DNA of 64,000 nucleotides, taken from contig OY781436.1 of assembly GCA_963676875.1 (NCBI GenBank), positions 3,038,001-3,102,000 of the forward strand, given 5' to 3'. Shown here one piece after another: positions 18,463 through 26,393 of this stretch (position 1 is the first letter of the stretch; every line of letters starts with the position of its first letter). Below the pieces are notes generated by a model. That model was not told the origin of the DNA. It saw nothing but the letters and a program-made list of their open reading frames with translations, and ran no database searches. This DNA comes from UBA6244 sp963676875 (lineage in GTDB: Bacteria > Bacteroidota > Bacteroidia > Bacteroidales > F082). Made by a program: the position numbers and the translations under genes.

Positions 18463-20700
18463 TTACAAGATATTAAACTGAAGTTTTAGAAAAAAGGTAC
18501 GACCCCAGCCCACGGGTACTGAACCACTGCCACCGCTCGAATGAGCCGTGCCACCACCCGAATAGCCGCCGGTATTCACATCGGTGTTGTCGAAAAGGTT
18601 TTTGGCACCTGCCTGTATATTCAACCGACGTTTAAAAAACCACCTGCTCACATTGGCATCCAGGGTGTTATAGGCCTCAATGGTGGATATATAAATCTGG
18701 TCATCGTTACCAATAACGAGTTCGGGAAAGGCTCCGTTGTATTTATAATAAACGCTGAACTCAAGACCGGTTTTAGTCCATGAGATATTTGACTGAGCCG
18801 TGACATCATTGGAATAAGAGAAGTCCATATTATCTTTCATGTCATTGTTTACCAAGCGTCGGCCTGTAATCCCATAACCTAAAACTAATTTGAGCCAGGG
18901 ATACACCCGGTTGTTAAACTTAAGGTCGAAACCTTGTGTATAGAACTGATCCACATTCACATAGGAGTATGTCAGCGGGTCGTCGCTCACCTTGGCCAAC
19001 TGAATTTGATTTTTCATGTGGTTGTAATACACGCCGAAATCGAAACCCCAATTGTAAGCAGCTGCGGTCTTAGTGTTGTAGGTTAAATCGGCACTTGCGT
19101 TAACCGAAGTTTCGGCTATCAGGTCAGGGTTGCCCACTACGTTATGGTTAATATCCACAAAATATAGATAAAGCTCTTTGAGCGAAGGCGCTCTGAATCC
19201 TTTGGCTACCGAGGCTCTCAGAATTAACTCTTCTCTGATATTGTATTTCACATTCAGCGAATAAACCAATGGTGCGTTGTACTTGGTATTGTAAATGGCC
19301 CTGATTCCGGGTTGAATGCTGAGTTGTGGTATGGGCGTGTAGGCGATGCTCAAAAAAGCAGCATAATCACCAATTTCCTGACGTTCGTTGTCCACTCGTT
19401 TTCCGCCACCGCTTTCATGATTCAGGTCGAAACCCAACTGATATTGCAACAGTTCGTAGGGTGTGGTATTGCTAAAAACAGGACGAATCAACAGGTTGTC
19501 GAACCAGGTGGTATCCTGCGAATCCACACCCACATAAAGGGTTTTGTCCAAGGTGGTCAGGTCTTTGATATAGGTATTTTTTGCACGACTGTAGTATGAA
19601 TAGGCGCTAACCAAATTCAGGTTGCCACTTTTGAACACCTTCTGATTCCATTCACCACGACCTGTCCAGCGTTTGGTAAAATAATACTTGTCAAAAGCTT
19701 TGTCGTAGTTGAAAATAGGTGACGGATTTCCCTGATCACGAATTTCCTCATCAAAATAGGCCAACGTGATCTTTGCCGTAGTTCTTTGGGTATGAAACAT
19801 ATAGCTCGCATCAGCATCATACTGAAGTTTGGGATTCCATTCCATGTACCTTGGGGCATCGCTTACGCCAAATCCACCAAAGAAATTACGACTTCCGTTG
19901 AACGACACGCTGTTTTTTCCTTTGGAAAGAGATCCTGTTGCAGCAAAATTATACACGCCCACCGATTCGGTGTAGGCTTCTCCCGAAAGAGAAACCTTTT
20001 GTCGGTCAGGGCGTTTGGTAATCACGTTGATAACACCTGCCAATGCATTGCTGCCATAAATTACCGACATGGGTCCTTCTATGATTTCCACATGATCCAC
20101 ATTTTGCATGTTCATCTGGTCGAGGTCGAGTTCACCATTTTGCCTGCCTATCACGGGAACTCCATCTACCAAAAACTTCACATGCTCGCCACCCATCCCT
20201 TGCATCATGATGGACGACCCATACACATTGCTCTTTTTGCTACGTATATTAAGCTCGCCCGACAAGAGTTCGGTCAGGTTATTGGCTGCCTTTTGGCTGA
20301 TGGTCAGGGTGCCAAGGGTTTTTACCTTGTATATGGACTTGTCCACCCTTTCGGGGGAAATTTGTCCGGTAACCACCACTTCATCCACGTTGTAAACGGT
20401 AGGTTCCAGATAAACCACCAAATCTTTACCCGGATACAGGGTATCGCTGGCAGGCAGATAGCCTATAAAAGAAGTGGATATTTTAATGGGGGAAGTAATG
20501 GAAAAGTTTACCACCCCATTCATATCAGTGGTAGCAGCCACGGTTTTTCCCCTGGTGGACGCAATCGGGTCGCCAATGACGTGAGCAAAAGCAACAGGTC
20601 GTTTGCTCACCTTATCTTTTAAGGTAAGTCTGGTTTGCTGACTCCACACATTGCAGTATGTAAGCAACACCAGACCCACCAATACAAGAAAACCTTTCAT
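18463..20700 (-). CDS. TonB-dependent heme receptor (HmuR-like)
   Basis: A 745-residue outer-membrane receptor. A signal peptide is followed by a carboxypeptidase-regulatory-like domain (about 22-105), a plug starting VDEVVVTGQ with the SIMMQGMGGEHVKFLVDGVP and GPMSVIYGSNALAGVINVITKR signatures, and a beta-barrel ending FFLKLQFNIL. Two boxes typical of heme receptors are present: FRAP at 502-505 and NPDL at 524-527, with a histidine at 519 between them, the place where heme receptors carry a ligand His. Together with HmuY-like genes on both sides, separated by 4 and 2 bp, this strongly supports heme or hemoprotein uptake rather than vitamin B12 or siderophore transport. Confidence 0.88.
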   Translation of the reverse strand: MKGFLVLVGLVLLTYCNVWSQQTRLTLKDKVSKRPVAFAHVIGDPIASTRGKTVAATTDMNGVVNFSITSPIKISTSFIGYLPASDTLYPGKDLVVYLEPTVYNVDEVVVTGQISPERVDKSIYKVKTLGTLTISQKAANNLTELLSGELNIRSKKSNVYGSSIMMQGMGGEHVKFLVDGVPVIGRQNGELDLDQMNMQNVDHVEIIEGPMSVIYGSNALAGVINVITKRPDRQKVSLSGEAYTESVGVYNFAATGSLSKGKNSVSFNGSRNFFGGFGVSDAPRYMEWNPKLQYDADASYMFHTQRTTAKITLAYFDEEIRDQGNPSPIFNYDKAFDKYYFTKRWTGRGEWNQKVFKSGNLNLVSAYSYYSRAKNTYIKDLTTLDKTLYVGVDSQDTTWFDNLLIRPVFSNTTPYELLQYQLGFDLNHESGGGKRVDNERQEIGDYAAFLSIAYTPIPQLSIQPGIRAIYNTKYNAPLVYSLNVKYNIREELILRASVAKGFRAPSLKELYLYFVDINHNVVGNPDLIAETSVNASADLTYNTKTAAAYNWGFDFGVYYNHMKNQIQLAKVSDDPLTYSYVNVDQFYTQGFDLKFNNRVYPWLKLVLGYGITGRRLVNNDMKDNMDFSYSNDVTAQSNISWTKTGLEFSVYYKYNGAFPELVIGNDDQIYISTIEAYNTLDANVSRWFFKRRLNIQAGAKNLFDNTDVNTGGYSGGGTAHSSGGSGSVPVGWGRTFFLKLQFNIL

Positions 20701-20704
20701 TGGT

Positions 20705-21976
20705 CTATCGGACCATTAATTTTTGACTTACCTGGGTGTCGTTACAGGTGAGTTTCACCAAATACATACCTGTGCTGAGATTCAGCTCCACATTTGCTCC
20801 CGATTGCAGTTCGTTGGAAGTCATGATGCGCGAGATTACCTCGCGGCCATTCAGGTCGAATACACTGAATTGTGCATCACCTTCCACGTCATTCATCCGC
20901 ACAACAACATGAGAGGTGGCAGGGTTGGGATATACTTGAAACACCTCATTTTGGGTGGTGGCATTTTCGATACCCGACAACGAAACAATGGCTTTCTGCA
21001 AAGCAAAATTACCTGTGGACGTACCTTCCCAGTAAAGGAAAGTAACTTTATACACATCATCGGTATGGCTAAGCACGAAATAACAAGTTGAATCAACCAT
21101 TTGGTATGAAAATGTATTCATGTCGAAATATTTCCAGTTGGCACCCACCACATTTTTAGCGGTGGAAAATGCTTCAGATGCCCAATCGGTGAAATCATCA
21201 GCTACGGGATAGAAGTGATTGGCGCCGGTTTCAGCATTGCTGGCGGCTCCGGTTACCAGATAAGGTACCATATTTCCTTCGTTATCAGGCACCAGGTCGA
21301 TGAATTTGGTAAACAGCAAATCCCATGTATTGGCTTCGGGCTCACGGTCCAATTCCTGGTTGTTACGGATGCTGTAGTAGGCAAATCGTTTTGATTCGTA
21401 GGGAACCACATTGAATTCGACCAGCTGCTCATCGGTTCCGTCCAGGTTGGCATATTTAAAATGGTAGATGTTTTGTGAGGAAAATTTCTTGATTATCCAC
21501 AGTTTCTTCACGCTCATGTCGGGAAGCACCAAGAGATACAGAGAGTCGCCGGTTAAATCGTGTGTAACCATATTGTAAATGCCCCAGCCGTAATCGGGAT
21601 GACCGGTTTGATTGGCATTGAAAGCACCATCTTCCCATAATTCGGGCGAATTGTTCATGGCTGGCCAGGTGCTCAGTCCCACACTGTCAACCGTTGCCCA
21701 AGCAGCGGTGTCACCTTTTGGATAGGTGTAAAGTGCAACTCCGGCACCTTGGTTAATCATTATTCCTGCGCTAAAACGCGGAGTATAAAAGGCGATATCC
21801 CAGTTGTCGCGTGGTTCGGATGCCACGAGTCCATCAGCCAAACTATAAAACAAATCATTGGCATAAGAACCTCCCATGGACAAAGAATCGTTGGTGGTTT
21901 GAGCCACAGATCGGTTGGAAGAAATAATCAATACGCTAAATAATACAGCCGACAGGCTGAGTTTAAAAAATTTCAT
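20705..21976 (-). CDS. T9SS-exported HmuY-like protein, probable secreted hemophore
   Basis: A 423-residue secreted protein. The signal peptide ends near SVAQ (residue 26). The body shows HmuY-type text twice, RDNWDIAFYTPRFS and NTWDLLFTKFIDLVPDNEG with VPYLVTGAASN, clearly related to the lipoprotein at the end of the operon. The last ~80 residues form a type A T9SS sorting domain: VYPNPATSH, VFDLNGREV, LSTGMYLVKL and a final KLMVR. This predicts export through T9SS and attachment to or release from the cell surface. It is the first gene of the three-gene heme operon. Unlike P. gingivalis HmuY, it is not a lipoprotein, so it may act as a released or A-LPS-anchored hemophore. Confidence 0.82.
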   Translation of the reverse strand: MKFFKLSLSAVLFSVLIISSNRSVAQTTNDSLSMGGSYANDLFYSLADGLVASEPRDNWDIAFYTPRFSAGIMINQGAGVALYTYPKGDTAAWATVDSVGLSTWPAMNNSPELWEDGAFNANQTGHPDYGWGIYNMVTHDLTGDSLYLLVLPDMSVKKLWIIKKFSSQNIYHFKYANLDGTDEQLVEFNVVPYESKRFAYYSIRNNQELDREPEANTWDLLFTKFIDLVPDNEGNMVPYLVTGAASNAETGANHFYPVADDFTDWASEAFSTAKNVVGANWKYFDMNTFSYQMVDSTCYFVLSHTDDVYKVTFLYWEGTSTGNFALQKAIVSLSGIENATTQNEVFQVYPNPATSHVVVRMNDVEGDAQFSVFDLNGREVISRIMTSNELQSGANVELNLSTGMYLVKLTCNDTQVSQKLMVR

Positions 21977-22131
21977 GTGTTTTGGTTTTTAATAAGTTTA
22001 ATAATTAGGTACTCCATTCATTTTTTTGATGTAAGCTTCAACCCTTGCTAAAAAGGTAGGGCTCCAAACAAAAGAATCACACCTACAAAAGTGGGTGTAT
22101 CAATAAATAAATAAATAAAATTAGGGGTGAA

Positions 22132-22512
22132 TTAAACCGCAGGCGGACCTCGCAAAGAAACAGCTGATTGTACTCTTTGCCGGTAGTAGCTTAGATAATT
22201 ATACCTTACAGTCGTGGTTTTTGCGAAATCAACTAACTTCTCGGTACAATGATTTGCTAAGAAAGGGTGAAGGGTAAAAGAGAAAGCACTCTCGGAAGTA
22301 GTCTTTCCACTTTTTGTTTTTAATAACAGGGTACCCCCGTCCTTTTTACCCGGTTTGGTAAATGGAGTATGGGTATTAAACAGATCGAAACCATAAATAG
22401 TCTTTTGGTGATAGTTGATCAAATCGCCTATCACCATCCAGAAAAAAGTGAATGCCAAAAAGGGAATGGCAATTCTGAACTTTAAACTCAATTTATTTTT
22501 TCTGACCTTCAT
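22132..22512 (-). CDS. Small membrane-anchored protein of unknown function next to heme operon
   Basis: A 126-residue protein with one N-terminal membrane segment (about 13-30) and a presumably periplasmic domain. The C-terminus QRVQSAVSLRGPPAV has the short Pro-rich ending of small unannotated proteins found beside TonB receptors in Bacteroidota. Residues HPF...NHC and two histidines could bind a ligand, but this is speculation. It lies 155 bp upstream of the heme operon on the same strand and may be its first gene or a separately regulated accessory. A 36-bp gap separates its start from the end of the flavodoxin gene, also on the minus strand. Confidence 0.6.
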   Translation of the reverse strand: MKVRKNKLSLKFRIAIPFLAFTFFWMVIGDLINYHQKTIYGFDLFNTHTPFTKPGKKDGGTLLLKTKSGKTTSESAFSFTLHPFLANHCTEKLVDFAKTTTVRYNYLSYYRQRVQSAVSLRGPPAV

Positions 22513-22548
22513 TTGGCCACAAAAGTAGCAATTATTTAAACCTTATGG

Positions 22549-23052
22549 CTAAATAAATTCTTTTTTGAGCTGATCCACCCATTGAGCTATGCGTTCGTCG
22601 CTCAAATCTTCCTGATGATGGTCGTCGAGTGCCAGTCCCACAAACTTGCCATCTTTGTTGGCCAAACTAAAATAAAAGTCGTATCCATCGATGGGCCATT
22701 CACCCACCACACACGATTTGTCGGGAAGGCGGCAATACAAAGTTCCCAGTCCGTCAACAAAACTTTCTGGATATTCTTTCTGATCGCCCATGCCAAATAA
22801 GGCTACTTTGCGCTCGCTGAAATCCATTAACGATAGGTGGTCTATGGTTTTTTCCCACTCGTCCTGCATTTCGCCAATCCCCCAGGCTGAGGTGCCAAAA
22901 ACGAGGTTGGTGAACGGTTTCATGTCCTCCACGGTGGTGTTTTTCAAATTAAAAACCTGAGCTACTTTGGCGCCAAACGCTTTCTGTATTTTGAGGGCCG
23001 ACTTCTCTGTCATGCCATATGTTGAACCAAAAAATATTCCTACGGGCTTCAT
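22549..23052 (-). CDS. Flavodoxin
   Basis: A 167-residue long-chain flavodoxin, a low-potential FMN electron carrier of the cytoplasm that often replaces ferredoxin when iron is short. The FMN-phosphate loop is GSTYGMTE (about residues 8-15), and the aromatic loops AWGIGEMQDEW and the GMGDQKEYPESFVDGLGTLY region match the family. I chose the ATG at 23052 over an upstream one at 23103; the promoter found at 23090-23121 would put the transcript start near 23083, between the two. Its place just before the heme-uptake genes on the same strand fits an iron-starvation theme. Confidence 0.92.
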   Translation of the reverse strand: MKPVGIFFGSTYGMTEKSALKIQKAFGAKVAQVFNLKNTTVEDMKPFTNLVFGTSAWGIGEMQDEWEKTIDHLSLMDFSERKVALFGMGDQKEYPESFVDGLGTLYCRLPDKSCVVGEWPIDGYDFYFSLANKDGKFVGLALDDHHQEDLSDERIAQWVDQLKKEFI

Positions 23053-23089
23053 CAATTCTATTATTTGGATTAAATATAAATAAACGTGG

Positions 23090-23121
23090 CAAAAATAATG
23101 CAATTTGTGGTACGGGACAAA
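23090..23121 (-). promoter_or_regulatory. Promoter of the flavodoxin gene
   Basis: On the minus strand TTTG (23118-23121) and TATTTTTG (23090-23097) are separated by 20 bp, an excellent match to the Bacteroidota -33/-7 pattern. The leader to the ATG at 23052 would be about 30 nt. Confidence 0.65.
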
Positions 23122-23187
23122 TGCCGGAGAAAAAGGGTGCTATTTTGATGATATTTTTCCGCAGACATTAACAGATGGAAACAAAAA

Positions 23188-23215
23188 AGCCCCCCAACTT
23201 ACGCTGGAAGGCTCA
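23188..23215 (-). terminator. Intrinsic terminator of the Cys-rich gene
   Basis: Read on the minus strand, GAGCCTTCC pairs with GGGGGGCT around an AGCGTAAGTT loop and is followed by six T. It lies 24 bp beyond the stop of the 23239-23493 gene. Confidence 0.75.
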
Positions 23216-23238
23216 AACCAAATTAATTAATGAAAAAG

Positions 23239-23493
23239 CTATTTTTTTTCGGGGTCGGCTTTTTTATCTTTGCAGCTGTCTTTCAGCGCTTTGTTGCAGC
23301 AAGATTTTTTATCCTTGCAAGACTTAACGTCTCCCGATTTTGTTTTTGATTTCTTTTTGTCTTTATCTTTGTCGTCGTCTACTTTGGTAATCACCACACC
23401 ATTTTCGAGGTTGACTACAGAAGCAACTGAGCTGGTGGTAATGCCTGCAAAAAACATCAGCATTAATCCGAGGGCAAAAGTTTTTATTTTCAT
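23239..23493 (-). CDS. Small secreted Cys/Lys/Asp-rich protein
   Basis: An 84-residue precursor with a clear signal peptide (about 1-24, MKIKTFALGLMLMFFAGITT). The mature part has a Val-rich stretch, then an acidic-basic run (DDDKDKDKKKSK) and a C-terminal C-X5-CC-X7-C cluster embedded in lysines. Four cysteines in a small periplasmic or secreted protein suggest metal binding or redox capture; no known family is recognised. The gene has its own terminator and is transcribed divergently from the two-component system, with four phased boxes between them. It is probably the main target of that system. Confidence 0.7.
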   Translation of the reverse strand: MKIKTFALGLMLMFFAGITTSSVASVVNLENGVVITKVDDDKDKDKKKSKTKSGDVKSCKDKKSCCNKALKDSCKDKKADPEKK

Positions 23494-23530
23494 ATCTTTA
23501 TAAGTATTTAGTTACGCTATTAAACTGGTT

Positions 23531-23538
23531 CAAAAGTA
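23531..23538 (-). promoter_or_regulatory. -7 box of the Cys-rich gene
   Basis: The minus strand reads TACTTTTG, a match to TAnnTTTG, 37 bp before the ATG. No TTG is at the -33 position; instead the first TGTTAAT box (23560-23566) covers it. Confidence 0.5.
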
Positions 23539-23559
23539 GTACACCACAACCTTGCATGG

Positions 23560-23598
23560 TGTTAATGCCTTGTTAATTTCTGTTAATGAAATGTTAAT
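23560..23598. promoter_or_regulatory. Four phased TGTTAAT direct repeats (probable response-regulator sites)
   Basis: Exact TGTTAAT copies start at 23560, 23571, 23581 and 23592, so spacing is 11, 10 and 11 bp, one helix turn each. OmpR/PhoB-family regulators bind such direct repeats. The array lies between the divergent Cys-rich gene and the sensor kinase gene and covers the -33 positions of both inferred promoters. Confidence 0.7.
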
Positions 23599-23623
23599 GT
23601 GTTTTCGTCAACTAATTTAGCCT

Positions 23624-23631
23624 TAAATTTG
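23624..23631 (+). promoter_or_regulatory. -7 box of the sensor kinase gene
   Basis: TAAATTTG fits TAnnTTTG and lies 16 bp before the ATG at 23648. No TTG is at -33; the last TGTTAAT box ends a few bases upstream of that position. Confidence 0.45.
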
Positions 23632-23647
23632 AACATATTTTGAGTAC

Positions 23648-24922
23648 ATGAAGAAGAAAGCCATCGTTATAATCATCCTACTGACTTCCTTGTCGCTTCT
23701 GGGAATTATTCTCACGCAAGTATTTTGGATAAATACCGCGCTTAAACTCAAGGAAGATCAATTTGATAATAGCGTTCGTATTGCTATGAAAAGTGTTGTA
23801 AATCAGTTGTTGCAAAATAAAAACGACACTGTTTTTCAGCAAAAATTAGCTATGCTTTCGTGTCGCAAATCACGTCTCGACATATTTGATTACATCGAAC
23901 CGCAAATGCTCGATTCGCTCATGCGCGGGGAAATGAAATGTATGAAACTTAGTACCATCTATTATTATTCTATTTATAATAAAACCAACAACCGCTTTGC
24001 CATCGGAAATTATCTTTCACACGAAAGTGAGCTCATCCAATCGCCATTTCAGTTTTCTGTATCAAGCATTTACCGTCCCGGTGATTATACACTCTCGGTA
24101 TATTTTCCTGGTAAAACCACCATTCTGATAAAAATGATTGGTTATTGGTTGTTGTGGTCGGTATTGTTTCTCATTATATTGATATTCAGTTTTATATATG
24201 TGATAAACAAGTTGTTGCAACAAAAAAAGATTTCTGAAATCAAGAATGATTTTATCAACAACATGACCCATGAATTTAAAACGCCCATTGCCACTGCTTC
24301 GCTGGCTGCCGAAATGATACAGCGGGAAGAGGTGATGTGCAATCCGGGGAGAATAAAAAAATACACGGGAATCATTCTCGACGAAAACAGCCGTTTGCAA
24401 AATCAGATTGAACAAGTATTGCAGGTGGCTGCTTTGGAACAGGAAGGACCCAAATACAAACTTAAAAAGGTGAATGCCCACCACCTGTTGGAATCGGTAA
24501 TCGAAAGTTTTGAATTGCGCGTCAAGGAAAGCAAGGCCAAAGTTCGGGTAGATTTGGCAGCCAAGCATGCCACGGTGATGGCCGACAAGTTTCATTTACT
24601 TAATGTGTTTTACAATTTGTTCGACAATGCACTTAAATATTCCCCAACGGATCCGATTATTGAAATTAGTACACGAAACCATCATGAAGAACTTGTTATT
24701 ACTTTCAAAGACAACGGAATAGGTATCAGTCACGAGCACCAAAAAGACATTTTTAAAAACCTGTTTCGTGTACCTACCGGAAACATTCATGAGGTAAGGG
24801 GATTCGGTTTGGGGCTATATTATGTTAAAACGGTGGTGGAAGATCATAAAGGTCATATCCTATTGAAAAGTGAACCCAACAAGGGTTCCACATTTGATAT
24901 TTATCTCAAATCTAACGACTAA
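23648..24922 (+). CDS. Sensor histidine kinase of a two-component system
   Basis: A 424-residue inner-membrane kinase. Transmembrane helices lie at about 5-28 and 160-190, framing a ~130-residue periplasmic sensor region that contains two cysteines. The HisKA box is MTHEFKTPIATAS with phospho-acceptor His 208. The ATPase domain shows the N box FYNLFDNALKYS, G1 DNGIGI, and GFGLGLYYVKTVV. The layout resembles RprX-type kinases of Bacteroides. The response-regulator gene follows after 4 bp. The signal is unknown; the divergent Cys-rich secreted protein hints at metal or thiol stress. Confidence 0.92.
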   Translation: MKKKAIVIIILLTSLSLLGIILTQVFWINTALKLKEDQFDNSVRIAMKSVVNQLLQNKNDTVFQQKLAMLSCRKSRLDIFDYIEPQMLDSLMRGEMKCMKLSTIYYYSIYNKTNNRFAIGNYLSHESELIQSPFQFSVSSIYRPGDYTLSVYFPGKTTILIKMIGYWLLWSVLFLIILIFSFIYVINKLLQQKKISEIKNDFINNMTHEFKTPIATASLAAEMIQREEVMCNPGRIKKYTGIILDENSRLQNQIEQVLQVAALEQEGPKYKLKKVNAHHLLESVIESFELRVKESKAKVRVDLAAKHATVMADKFHLLNVFYNLFDNALKYSPTDPIIEISTRNHHEELVITFKDNGIGISHEHQKDIFKNLFRVPTGNIHEVRGFGLGLYYVKTVVEDHKGHILLKSEPNKGSTFDIYLKSND

Positions 24923-24926
24923 AAAC

Positions 24927-25640
24927 ATGGAAGAAGTTGCAGAAAACACCCACATATTATTTGTGGAAGATGATACCAACCTCAGCATGATCCTCAAGGA
25001 TTATCTGGAAATGGTAGGTTATTCGGTGAGCCATGCCGCTGACGGAGAAGAAGGGATGACCCTGTTCGCATCACACCCGTTCGATTTGGTAATCCTGGAT
25101 GTGATGATGCCCAAAAAAGACGGGTTTACCCTGGCAGGCGAAATCAGGTCGATGAACAGCCGTGTGCCCATCATTTTTCTTACGGCCAAAAATATGAAAG
25201 AGGACCGCATCAAGGGCTTTCAGCAGGGATGCGACGATTATATCACCAAACCCTTTAGCACCGAAGAGCTTAGCTTACGCATCAAAGCCATACTAAAGAG
25301 GTGCAGCGTACCCGAATCGAAACCCCAACACGATACCACCAGCCTATCCTCCATCGGCCATTTCACCTTCGACAGTGTGAATTTGTTGCTAACCTCTCCC
25401 TCAGAAGAACGCCGGCTTACCAGAAAAGAAGCAAGTTTGTTGAAACTGTTATGCATGAACAAAAACACCCTGCTTTCACGGGAAGTGGCTCTTGAAACTG
25501 TTTGGGGTGAGAACGATTATTTCATCGGACGCAGCATGGACGTGTTTATTACCAAACTCAGAAAATACCTGAAATCTGACCCAACTGTGAAAATTATTAA
25601 TGTGCATGGCATTGGTTTCAAGCTGGAGGTGAATGAGTAG
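24927..25640 (+). CDS. OmpR/PhoB-family response regulator
   Basis: A 237-residue regulator with an N-terminal receiver domain (acidic pair VEDD at 14-16, phospho-acceptor Asp 58 in VILDVMMPKKDG, Lys in ITKPF) and a C-terminal winged helix (LTRKEASLLKLL through SMDVFITKLRKYL to VHGIGFKL). The ATG at 24927 is preferred over an upstream start inside the kinase gene. It should bind the TGTTAAT repeats 1.3 kb upstream and control the Cys-rich gene and its own operon. A degenerate heptanucleotide tract begins directly after its stop codon. Confidence 0.93.
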   Translation: MEEVAENTHILFVEDDTNLSMILKDYLEMVGYSVSHAADGEEGMTLFASHPFDLVILDVMMPKKDGFTLAGEIRSMNSRVPIIFLTAKNMKEDRIKGFQQGCDDYITKPFSTEELSLRIKAILKRCSVPESKPQHDTTSLSSIGHFTFDSVNLLLTSPSEERRLTRKEASLLKLLCMNKNTLLSREVALETVWGENDYFIGRSMDVFITKLRKYLKSDPTVKIINVHGIGFKLEVNE

Positions 25641-25754
25641 GGGAAGGAAGATGGAAGTCGGGAGATGGAAGTCGGGAGTCCGAAGTCAGAAGACGGAGGT
25701 CCGAAGTAAGGAGTAAGGAGTAAGGAGCCGGGAGCCGGAAGTCCAAAGACGGAA
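25641..25754 (+). repeat. Degenerate heptanucleotide tandem tract
   Basis: About sixteen units of 7 bp with consensus (G/C)GRAGWC, such as GGAAGTC, GGGAGTC, CGAAGTC and GGAAGAC, start at the first base after the response-regulator stop. The reverse translation gives a spurious SRLPTSDF-type repeat. The tract leads directly into the 227-bp units. Confidence 0.85.
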
Positions 25755-26393
25755 GATCAACAATATAATGAGCATCAAAGCACCATAGGTGCGACAGGCA
25801 ATTAGCTCTGGAATTTATTCCCGGGCGGAAAGAGAATATTGTATGGAGTCGTTAGTAAGGAACGACCAATAGCCCGCAGGGCTTTAATATCCATAGCTAA
25901 ATAGTGAGAGAATCCAATTGTCCGTAGGACATTAACGGAGTTGGGAGTCGGAAGACGGAAGTCCGAAGTCCAAAGACAGAAGATCAACAATATAATGAGC
26001 ATCAAAGCACCATAGGTGCGACAGGCAATTAGCTCTGGAATTTATTCCCGGGCGGAAGGAGTATATAGTATGGAGTCGTTAGTAAGGAACGACCAATAGC
26101 CCACAGGGCTTTAATATCAATAGCTAAATAATGAGAGAATCCAATTGTCCGTAGGACATTAACGGAGTTGGGAGTCGGGAGCCGGGAGCCGGAAGTCCAA
26201 AGACAGAAGATCAACAATATAATGAGCATCAAAGCACCATAGGTGCGACAGGCAATTAGCCCTGGAATTTATTCCCGGGCGGAAGGAGTATATAGTATGG
26301 AGTCGTTAGTAAGGAACGACCAATAGCCCGTATGGCTTCAATATCAATAGCTAATTAATGAGAGAATCCAATTGTCCGTAGGACATTAACGGA
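25755..26393. repeat. Three tandem 227-bp hairpin-rich repeat units
   Basis: Units start at 25755, 25982 and 26209, exactly 227 bp apart; the third ends near 26393. Each carries, in order, GCACC-ATA-GGTGC, a GCYCYGGAATTTATTCCCGGGC hairpin, TCGTT-AACGA, an AGCCC-NNN-GGGCT hairpin and GTCC-GTA-GGAC. Units 1 and 2 end in a heptamer tract. Frames through them (for example 25802-26005 and 26029-26232, minus strand) are repeat translations and not genes. Confidence 0.85.

Noticed and set aside
19786..20622. Long 278-codon plus-strand frame
   Set aside because: It is antisense to the TonB heme receptor, which has clear domain signatures and tight operon spacing.
25802..26232. Two 67-residue minus-strand proteins, nearly identical
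   Set aside because: They are translations of the 227-bp hairpin units; the sequence similarity reflects DNA repeats, and stems and heptamers explain the residues.
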